Of a stretch of 64,000 nucleotides of DNA, positions 51,101 through 61,300 are shown one piece after another. A program made the translations under genes and the position numbers. The notes below the pieces were generated by a model. It made no database searches. It was not told the DNA's origin and was given only the letters and a program-made list of their open reading frames with translations. Origin of the DNA: Amphirosellinia nigrospora (lineage: Eukaryota; Ascomycota; Sordariomycetes; Xylariales; Xylariaceae). The stretch spans positions 124,001 to 188,000 of the forward strand of contig SCHM01000006.1 in assembly GCA_004123355.1 (NCBI GenBank), written 5' to 3'. The first letter of the stretch is position 1, and each line of letters starts with the position of its first letter.

Positions 51101-51735
51101 CCTTGTTTGCGTTATGTGTGTAATATACACTTCTATGTGCTGCTAGTACTAGCACATGAACAGTCACTGTGGTGAAGATGGTTGGTAGTAAGTATAGTAC
51201 TTGGTAGAGTAGAGTACATACTTATCTTAGTAATACGAACAAGCTGGAAAGAGGATAGCGGAAATGTGTGGCGCGTTACACCAGACACACCAGGGTAGGG
51301 GTAGCTACAACAAGTACTTACACTAAGAGAGACAAGCCATCTTTTCTGTTCCTTCAGTTCGTCTCAGGTTCTTCTAGAAACGGATTCCTTGTTCCTTTCT
51401 CCTTCTAGCCCGGGAGTATATGTACCTCAACAACACTAACTACCTCTGTACCTTAGTCTTCATGCCTACTAATTTAGTATACCTAACATTACGCAGCAAC
51501 ATTTTTAGTGTTAGAGTTACCGCCTACTGCATCTAGATAATGACATCCTTCCCATCTTGAAATGCTCCTGCGGCGCATGCTTATACCCATATCGGTATAA
51601 CACAGCACCGTAGGTCGGGTTGTGCATGTACTGTACACCAACACACACGTCAAGTAGTGGATGGGGCCCGTGCAGCGTTACCTGTCACACAACGCCTCAC
51701 ACAGGGCAGAATAGGGCTGGCGTGCTGGCGTGCTG

Positions 51736-51763
<28 letters not shown>
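51736..51763. repeat. poly(A) run, 28 bases
   Basis: An uninterrupted A run. It could be the tail of an old retroposed sequence, but no retroelement body is visible upstream. Confidence 0.9.
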
Positions 51764-51766
<3 letters not shown>

Positions 51767-51844
51767 AGAATCCCCGCTAGTCACGAACCCGCCCGCCTTG
51801 ACCGCCTCCTTCTTTGATCCCCCTCCCCATCCATCCTCCGACTT

Positions 51845-51862
51845 GGGGGGGGGGGGGGGGGG
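51845..51862. repeat. poly(G) run, 18 bases
   Basis: An uninterrupted G run 81 bp after the poly(A) run. It could form a G-quadruplex. The length is uncertain in a sequence with visible homopolymer errors. Confidence 0.85.
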
Positions 51863-53768
51863 TTGATGGAAATGCCTCTGATTCACCGAAAAAAAAAAGG
51901 TCATCGTGAGATCTTAGTCGACTATTTCCCTTTTTCTCTTTTTGAAAGTGGTTTCGTCAAAATCTTACTTGTCACTCCGTGTTGATTCGGTGCCGAATAT
52001 AATTCTAATCGCATCATGATCAACATTGCTGATATAAGTACGATAGCTGATATGATGAATATTAACCTAAAGGATTTAATACATATATGCCTTTATCTCT
52101 CTTTTCGCCTATTTGTTTCAGGTAGATAAGTAAGTAGGTAATAATATACATCCCCCGACTAACAGCTCGCTAAGGTACTTACTTACCCGGATTCATATGA
52201 ATCCGAACGAATAATTCACTCCCAGCAACGCCGTCATGGTGCATTGATTCACAGCATAGGATCGTAGGATCCCCCACACTCCCGTGATCGTTGACTAAGT
52301 ATAGCAGTATATCCTTCACCTGCTTCTCTGAAAGTAGAATCCTCCAATATCGAATTGCATATGGGCCCTTGTCTTCTAGGGAATCCGCATAGATTGCGAT
52401 ACATCATCACGACTACCACCACCACACCCGAGTTTTAAGTCTAGCTCTTATTCTGTATATTCACTACCTATTATTTGCGTATATCGCGTTAAGCGCGCTC
52501 AAATGAACCCATCCGTCTGCTGTGATATACGGTACGGCAATATGTAAAGCAAGTAACTGCATGCGTGCGTGCGTATGTGCGTGACCAGAAAAAAGCTTCC
52601 GGGGATGTCGTACATCTGGACCGCGCTGCTGCACTGCGACTGTCGACCAAAGGGATATGCTTCCGTCGGGGGAAGAAACCTAGTCTACCATCAATTTGAC
52701 GTATGCCATGTATGTTCAGAAATCCCAGCGCGGTCAATGTAGCGTACTGCATCGCAGTGTATTTCTGACGTGCAGTTACGGCGGAAGCAAAATGCGCGCA
52801 TTTGATAGGCTAATACCATTACCTGGTGCATGTATTGGTGTCCAACCTACAAGTAACGTCGTTAGAAACTATAGTGTGACGACTGGGCTGCACGTGCAGA
52901 TAGCCACACGGGGTGTATGTGAAGCAGATATATAAACACTACAGTCTAAGCTTGGTTAATTCCGCTTCGTCGATGTTCTCTTCCGAGTATCGGTTGGTGT
53001 TAGGTATACTATATACTTATTTCGTGTTAGTCCAAAGTTGCCAAAAGGACCACGCAAGTAAAGCTAAGCCCATAAGCCCTAGGATGACGGGATGGGAAAT
53101 AATTTAGGGGAGGATTATTAAGGGTCTAGGTTAGGGCAGTTTGTGTTTTTGTTTCAAGCCACATACGTTCAATTTTGGTGTGACGTAAAATAAGACGCAT
53201 CACACTAAATAAGATCGTGAGGGAAAAGTTTGAGTATACAAAGCAAGTTAAGATGATAATTTGGAATTCAAGGTGACTGGTCGTCACTGTTCACGATGGC
53301 TAACTTACGGTGGCATATGCCGGTTTTCGGTCTTCTTCGCTGATTATGATGGGCTGGGTAGGAACCGTCATGCATCGGCCTGCGGGAGGTGACGAGACCC
53401 CTGAGCCCGACAAGCAGGCTATCCGCTCCTTCGCGGCCGTCATGTACAACACGTATGGAATATTCTAAACTAGTGTGGCGTAGTTGATTTAGCGGCGGCG
53501 GTCGCCGGCCTTAGACCCTATTGGGACCGATCCGTCACCCTGTAGGGAATGAACATTGAGAAGACGGGAACCTTACTAAGTAGGCATTATGATAAGTGCT
53601 TAGTTACCTATATGTAGGTAGATAAGCTTAACGCTTGTTGATGTGCAGCAACAGATCCCCTGCAGATCGGCACCTATATAGCCAGCTCCCGGAAATTCTG
53701 GAGCTGTAGGCGACGTCGTTACAGACGGCAGTCGTTGGCGAGTAGCAAGAATCGAAGCTTGGCGGTCT

Positions 53769-54975
53769 CTAGAAGTCGAGGTATTTCTCAACCTTGCCTT
53801 GCCCGTAGGGATTCACGTAAGCGTCCCTATAAGCTTCCGTTCCGGCCCGGAGGCATGCGAATTGCTGAAGCGGCGGTAGGCCGGGAACTTACTTCATCCA
53901 CGCGGCTTCTGTTTAGGGAAAACGCGGGGACTACCCACTGTTTGCATGTGCATTGCAGTCCCTGCCAGGCAAATCGACCAACCGTCGCACCGCATTTGGA
54001 GTTCGGGCACACCAACCGGCCGTCCAGCGCACCTTCCTCGAGCATGGGCCTCATCCAGGATAGTGTATCGATGAAGATGTGAGCGCAACTAGTACTGGCT
54101 GCCTGACCGGTTGGGGTATGTGACACAAGGAAGTTGGGAGTGGCAAGAGTGCGTCTGCATTTCTTACAGCGAACTTCTTGCCCATCTTTCGGCGTTGTCA
54201 TAGTATCATCTTCCTTTTCCCCGCAGGCGCCTCATCTTCGAAGCGGATTCGTTCTGCGTCGGGTGCCATTCTCAAATCTCGAGCCTCTTGGAGCATCCCA
54301 TCGTAGAGCCATTTCTGGTAGGTGGGATGACGCTCTACAGCACCGTCATCATCGGCTGGGCAACCCATCTCCCACCAAAGCTCAAGCTGACGCATGAAGC
54401 CTGAGTTTGGTTCTGCGCCGGGCCGGGTCTCTTGGACGCATTTCAGTGCGCTGCTGACGGCTTCTTTCGCGGTTGTACGCCGCCGCTGAGTCGACGTAGG
54501 AGACTCTATGAACTGTTTGCCGCCGAAACGATGTGGATATTTGTACAAAAGATAGGCAATCACACAGCTTACCGAACGGGATTTGCCCATTGCACAGTGG
54601 ACATACACACCGCTCTTAGGGGATGAAGCACTCGTCGCTCCATCGTGCGGGTGCAATCCACCGTCGATGAAGCGCACGGCTGCTGAAAACCGAACAAGGA
54701 GATCTGATGACTCATCATCATCTATGTCGATGCTCATATGCGTGAAGCGCTTAGCCTCCTCGCCCCATTTCTCGAAAGAGAACTGTATGACAGAGAGTTG
54801 TGGGTAATGTTGTTCTCATATAGTGAATGCCTGTAAGACTCAATATTCAAGATCCAGATGCTGTAGGTCCGGTTAGCGGCTCTCGTAGGCAGCATAGACG
54901 GATACTAACGAAAGGACAAGATTACCCTCCAACAAATAAATTATCATCGCCTGGTATCCTCGCGAGGCTTGCCAT
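53769..54975 (-). CDS. YVH1: dual-specificity phosphatase YVH1 (DUSP12 type)
   Basis: Yvh1 releases Mrt4 during 60S ribosome maturation through its zinc-binding tail and has a dual-specificity phosphatase domain. Exon 1 (ATG 54975) reads MASLARIPGDDNLFVGG. A 65-nt intron (54925-54861) leads to IWILNIESYRHSLYENNITH. A missing base (about 54798) gives LSVIQFSFEKWGEEAKRFTH, then MSIDIDDDESSDLLVRF. The active site is YVHCAMGKSRSVSC (HCX5R). After a second break (about 54226, GGGG short by one) the zinc domain reads VRCKKCRRTLATPNFLVSH, then SCAHIFIDTLSWMRPMLEEG, then LVCPNSKCGATVGRFAWQG and LQCTCKQW. A third break (about 53822) leads to YRDAYVNPYGQGKVEKYLDF and a TAG at 53769. Length is about 365 residues. 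Confidence 0.92.
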
Positions 54976-56301
54976 ATCGCCTACGTCGAGTAAAAGCTGC
55001 GTTAGCAGTAGAAAGCAGCAAGGATGGTATCGAGTTGGGGTTATGTTAATGCGTTTGTTTGGTAGGAGATGGATGGTAAGGTATTGGTACTTGCATGAAG
55101 CTTACCTGTCGCCAGGACTGCCCCTCCTGCAGCTTATCGATCCTTTATCGAATTTTTCTGATTGCGGGACAGGCTGAATCACGTGAGTGACAGAAGTTCC
55201 TTTGTCTCTTCGCCCCATAAATTCTCCTTTCTAACTAAATTAGGTATGACCTTCCATTTACAGTTAGATGAGACATATTGTGTCGTTTTCAATCCCAACT
55301 TTTTATACATGGTACACAAGGCGAACATTCAACAACTCGGAATAATCCCAGAAACGTGCAATTTACCTGGGCATATGAGTTTGGTTCAATGTGTTGCTAT
55401 GACTTTATCTACACAATTTTTATGAATTTTGAACATTTCCCGAGTCTTGATCACCGCGGGTCACTCGCGTAAGCGATTCCTATGCATCATTTAACCATCA
55501 ACGTAATTGTAGTAACGCATTTTCGTCGATTCCCCTCACCGCCTCAATTGGGTATTCTTAGAATCAAAGTGTGTCATTTTTCCGTACGCCAATCTGATGC
55601 CATCCGAAAAAAAAAATACGATCGTGATGAATAGGGGAACATAATCTTTCGTTAATTGTTGCCGATCCGAGGCCATTTCTGATGGTTCATCTGTCAGACC
55701 TAGTAGCCTGCCCGAAGATGAATGAGGCTATAATATAAATTGAAAACTATGACTATTCCATAGAATTCCAACTCGTCATATTACCGGGCAGCGTACTCGG
55801 GAATAGCTATACGCGTAACCCAATGAATTATAGTAGGTGTCTTCGAGTGCCCCATTTCATTTACCGCCATCCAACTGCCAAAGAGAGTGCTGATAGCTCT
55901 AAAGGCTACTCTCATAGCAATTGATGAGATAAGACTCTTGCCCTTTTGAGCTTCAAAGGCTTCGTCATAGCGACCAGTTGATGAGAGCCAGACGAGCACG
56001 ACGCTATGCGGTCAGCAAGCAGTGCCGCTCGTAAACAGACCATCATCAGCCAGTGGTCCGATAAGTGGGGCTTCGGTGTACATCCTCAGCACTAACAGCA
56101 CAACATATTTGGGCGCAAAGTGCAAAAGGTACTTGAGTACAGTATATTAAACTGCGTAGCTTGCGGAGGGTGGATTAAAAGGCCGGTAAGAGGCATTCGG
56201 ACCTAGACAAAGCCTCGGCCGTCCGTTGGCGCCACTGAATTGCGTCGTGATCATGAGCCGGCTACCCACCCGAGACCAAGATTCTCCTTGCAATCATTTG
56301 C
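54976..56301. other. spacer with a possible minus-strand coding fragment
   Basis: At about 56130-55781 (-) two frames together read YLLHFAPKYVVLLVLRMYTE, then APLIGPLADDGLFTSG, then VVLVWLSSTGRYDEAFEAQ, then HWVTRIAIPEYAAR and a stop. This looks like a protein C-terminus, but no start, upstream exons or family could be found. The rest shows nothing. Confidence 0.35.
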
Positions 56302-58349
56302 TCACCGAGGAGGCTGCGGGGGCTCTTCTTCCAACATGCATGCATTCTCTAACATGTTGGTCCATTTCCCGCTCGTGCCGGCATGACTGTGCTTGAGGTG
56401 TTGTCGGAAGTGGTCCGCTCGATAGAACTTCTTGCTTGAGTTGCATTCCCGAAATTTATGCACTTCCTGCAGATGCTTCAATCGTAGGTCCCAGTCACGG
56501 TCAGTTGTGAGCCGCGCACGTGTAGCCCCGCCACTGCGTCCAAATTCTTCACCGCAATAGCCGCATGTATCAGCTTCGCCGGGCCTACTTGTACTCTCAT
56601 GAAAAGCTCTGTCAAAGCCCGATATGAGGAGTGCCGAACAAGACCAGCTATGTCGCCTGACATGGAGACTATTTTGGTGGCGCTCAGCCTCATTTTTGTT
56701 CTTAAAGCGGTTGCCACAGAACGCGCACTCGTACTGCTTTTCAGCTTCATGTGCACTAGACAAAACACGAGTTAGAATTATAGGCAACGAGTATCACAAA
56801 ACAGGGGCACGTACCTCAATTCCTCCGTCGTCTCAAATTTCTTTGGTTTTTTGGGGCAGCATTCACACATGAAGAAACCACCTTGGAGTTTTGAAATGGT
56901 GGCTTTTGGTACTTCGACCACTTTACGGGGCGAGGCAAGCTGCCTGTGTTCGCCACTGATGTTCCGCTGATGGGGCCCACGACCAAAAGGAGCACACGAA
57001 GGGTGGCCGAGGGATATAGGAGTCGTGTAAGGCGAATTTGCCATCATGTCCACGGGGACAAGCCTCCAGATGATATCCCGCTGGGCGATCTACCACCAAA
57101 TGAATTCATACTTGATATATTTGTAGTGAGAGACGCTGTTGAAACGTATGAGGCACTACGCCCAGCTGATGACACTGAGGACATGGAGCTTGGGGGGACT
57201 AGACTCAGTCGTGGTGCTGGGGATCCCCTTCCGACACCATCACGACGCCTTGTAGGATCATTCAAACCTAGTGGCCCTTGCGGTGGACTGTCACCGCCAG
57301 GAGGGGACGATGCACGTCGTTTCTGGCCAATGGCGTGATAGTCTGATCGCCCATGAGTGTCATCTATATGCAGCCTTTTGATACCTGACGTTTCCTCCAT
57401 GGGGAAATCTGTATCCTCCATATTGTCATAACTACTGTGTGTTGACATCGTGGCATCGTCGCTGTTGTTCCTCCTGGCTCTGTAAAGTGGTGAACGATCC
57501 AAATCGGTCGGCTCGAGTGGCGAGCGGTAGTCGGAACTGCTGGATGGGTAGTATGGCGAAGCATGTGGCGACGCTATTGTCTGCATAGAAGGGTCCCCGA
57601 AGCGGTTAGGTGCATCAACCGATTGATGGTTTAATCGAACAGGCAAAGATAATTGTGGCACTTTTGGCGGGCGACGCGATTCTGGCGTGTTCTGGTCGAG
57701 TGACATGGCCAGTCCAGACCTACGAGGGGAGAGCGGTTGTCAAAAACTCGCCGTGAATCCAACTTTTTCAAAAGGTGACTGTCATAATCGCTCGCTGCAG
57801 ACTTGTTGAACTGGAATTGATTATGAGACATGAAGAGCTTTTTAGGAAGTGAATCTTGGGAACTATATTGCTGAAGGTCAGTTACCACAACATGATATTA
57901 TTGAGACTACTAGTCACAAATACAGTCATTGCATTTACGTACCCAATGGAGGATAGAGTCGAGTTCATACTATGATAGCCCTCATCCCTTTGGTGTGGTC
58001 GACCAAAGTCTTGTTTCCTGAATCGCATATGGTCACTTTCACTGTCACGCCTCGTGCTATCCCAGCTAGCATTCGAATCAATGGAAGGGATACGATCATG
58101 AGCCAGCGGACCAGGAGGGTGAATACCAGGCAAAAACCTAGGAGGCGGCAACGGAGGAGGCGCATCATCCTCTGCGATCCGACGATTGTTCGGTATTGAC
58201 ATGGGTATAGAAGAAGGGGAAAAATTGGATGGCTGAGGTCGCGAATGGCCGAACCGACCAGACCTGTCGAATCGACTAGACTCTTCGATGTATATAGCTG
58301 GCGGCGGGCCACCAGGCTCCCTTGGGGAGTATCGCGAAGGTATCTCCAT
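56302..58349 (-). CDS. C2H2 zinc-finger protein (probable transcription factor)
   Basis: The long disordered N-terminus (MEIPSRYSPREPGGPPPAIY) is rich in Pro, Ser and Arg. An intron begins at 57942. The middle reads SSQDSLPKKLFMSHNQFQF, then PPKVPQLSLPVRLNHQ, with a nuclear-type basic stretch GQKRRASSPP. Zinc fingers follow at the C-terminus: FMCECCPKKPKKFETTEELS, YECAFCGNRFKNKNEAERHQ (H and LHVRRH), DTCGYCGEEFGR...HLQEVH and FRECNSSKKFYRADHFRQHL. A short intron (about 56815-56757) joins EELS to AHEAEKQ. Frame breaks at about 57735 and 57055 each need one base. The last finger has a single Cys in the usual CxxC place. Targets are unknown. Confidence 0.87.
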
Positions 58350-61300
58350 CCTGCGCCTATTGAATCAAGCAGCAAGTACTCATAAAATCATATGCCTGAG
58401 CAGGTGTGAACCAATAGGGGATCCAGTGCGGCTAACCACGGTTGACTGGTGGTAGCTGAGTCTAAGCACAACCCGAGATCGTCTTTGTGGCAATGAAAGG
58501 TAATGGCTGGCGAGAGTGACTATACGTCATGGAACGAAGCGGGTTGGGGTCCGGGGGAGATCAATGTTGCCGCTATAGAGCTACTACGAACCGATATGTT
58601 TCAAGACAGGTCCCGAGGTAGGCTGTGGAACGGCCGTGGTAAACGGTTCGGCGTGGCCGCTGTTCAGCTAGCACGCCCAGCTTCTGAAGAGACTCGCTCG
58701 AGGGGGGCGGCTCGTCCGTTACTTTCGCAATTGAGTGACAAAACCCGACATAATTGGGGGAGGACCGATTAAAACGGGTGGCTAGGGTGTGGCTGTATCT
58801 AGGCGAGATTTGGCTCCGGGCAATTCGAGATGGTAGGCCGGTACACAAGCGATATAAAAATTGAATTTCGGGAACAATAGGCGCCAGAGACGGGTGGATA
58901 TGGATATGGGATATAGCAGGCAGGGCGAGGGTGGCAATTCGGTGTTGGTGGTGAGAGACGATGCGTGACCAGACAGGCGGGCGACAATTCGGAGGATGTC
59001 CAATACTAGGCCGGCGAGGGCGGCGTGTGGTGCGAGAAAGGTCCAAGATGTCTCGCGGCGCCGCCACGAACAAGTGGTATGTATAGACAGACAGGTTACG
59101 GTATGGTCGACTCGGCAATAGATGACGAACAAGCGGTCTCGGTGTAATCTTTGCCTCACATCAAACCGAGAGCGTCACTGTCAATGTTCCCCTGCTTCAC
59201 GTTCGGAGAAATATACAATGCTCAAGACAGATCAATACGGCGGCAGTGTTGGAGGGGCGAAGATGAGAGGTGAGGTAAGTTTATTAGGTAGATTAGGTAG
59301 ATTAGGTAGCTAGGTCGGTAAATAAGGGTAGGTACGTCCGGTATATATAAAATGGGTAGGTGTAAGTTGCAATGCTATGGGTACTGCTTTCTGCCCTATG
59401 AGGGTAAGGTTGGGCGGTGCGTGTGGGCCTGCCCTTCTCAGCCCTCTCAAGAAGAGCAGGGTTGTCCAGGGTTGTTCAGGATACACTAGATTGGTTGCTA
59501 GCGCTACTAGCGCCTGGCTCCTTACAGGGGTTGGCAGCGGGTGCGGATTACTTGCAGGGATTGTGGTACATGGACCTGTTAGCTACACATCGTACTGCGT
59601 ACCTCTACAAGGCAGTTAGTCCCCGACCCTGGACAGATGAGCTGTCGACAATTACCTCTACCTGCATTACCATGTACAAGTTCAAAGCGGGGGGGGGGGG
59701 GGGGCGTGGGCCTAGCACGCCTTATAGCACCCTGCGGAGGCAGGTAACTGTACTTCTGGCTTAGTGCACTCGGCACCATCTACCTAGAGAGTACGTACCT
59801 GTGCATACACCGTACTTCATGTGTATCTGTGTACACCGACTAGCTCCTTCGGTCCCCTTGTTCAACTTGGCTGGCGATGGTCCAAGCATACCTAAGCATC
59901 CAAGCAACTCGGCTCATAGATTACTCACGAACGAACACACTCTCTGTACACTACCTGATTTTTTATTTTTATTTTGGCTCGCTTGCCTTCAAAACCCAAA
60001 ACGTATCTTGTACCTATGTAGTCATTATATTTGCTCTTTCAGGTCATTTTTGCGTTCTAGGAGCATCTGAACATCCTGTTAAGAAGCAGCTTACCTCGGT
60101 AAACACCCTTTGATATTGTAGCCACTTACACTTGAAGTATTGAAGCGGTGCCGCCCGTGCTTAATGCTGGCCTGCGTGGCGAACGCACTACTACTATAAT
60201 ACCTTTATTACGCATCGTTTAATCTGTGTGGATGCACACCGATTCGTACGCCTACTGAGTATACATGTTCTTCATAACCGGTGTCTGCAAGCGCACTCTT
60301 CTGCAATTGGATGTTGAAACAAATGCATATTGATCCAATTCATTATAAGCTGCTCGTCTCCCGTTATTTTTTGTTCATACATTGGAGTATTCCTTGGCCT
60401 CATCTAAGGGTGGAGCTGATGTTTAGTCCCGCTGTGGTAAGAAAGGCCAACACGAGAGGTGAGTCTGACACTCAATAGCCACGAGTCACACAGAGTCCTG
60501 TGTGGGCTCCCAGCTTCCTTAAGTACTTACATTTACACATGATTTGGGTGTGCCGCAGCATATGCATATATATACCCATCGAAGCAGCATCCTGCTGCAA
60601 CGTGCCCCGCGTGATAGTTTTTGTAGTCTTAGTCAGCTTCCTTGCTCCCATGACCAGGGTTGTACGTAGACTGCTGCCATCTGGTCTCCATAAGGGGCAA
60701 TCCGGGAGATGCCATGTTATTGTGGTGTATGAAACTAAAAGCCTGTGTTCTTACTATCCAAATTATGCATGCGATGGGTAAAATGTATTCCAATTAGACA
60801 CACCCACTCTACTAGGGTTACTGAGGATTCTTCTCAATGGCAGGGTCTGGCAGGGGGCTCTCTTAATATTTAACCTCATTATGGTTATCGCTATTTAGTG
60901 TAACCTCAACCGAAGTAGGTATAGTAAGTCCACACCGACTTGCACTGTATGTAAGCCAAGATCTCAATTAGTGTAAACCAACTAGTATAGTCAAAAGGGC
61001 TCGGCAGATATCAGGTGCTTATCGTGCCATTCATGCAACTGTTATCTACTACCAGGCGGTCTAGCGGTAATCCTACGGTAATGGCTACCAAGTAGGCAAA
61101 TACAGTACCACAACAAGATGATGTAAAGAAGAATAAAGGGTATACCAAGCTTCATTCTAACTTTTTATAATCATGAATTGAGTATGACCTTATTAGAATT
61201 GTATTATCTCCAAACAATCTCTTCATTGCCTTACTGCGGTTACATAAGATCGGTTCTGAGGAAGCCGGCACTCCCATATAGTTGATACGGCTTATAATGA

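Larger units (their letters stand above)
45167..53768. other. 8.6-kb gene-poor region
   Basis: No supported gene. The best fragment is on the minus strand at about 47520-47094 (LVRLQYLLRDDTLHVALLAL, then EFRHNVYGDEFEEYSREALL after a frame change). It looks coding-like but matches no family I can name. The base composition is not extreme, so this is not simply an AT-rich mutated block. Homopolymer runs at 51.7-51.9 kb are listed separately, and GTACGTAC/TAAGTA microrepeats are frequent from 50.2 to 51.3 kb. Confidence 0.4.
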
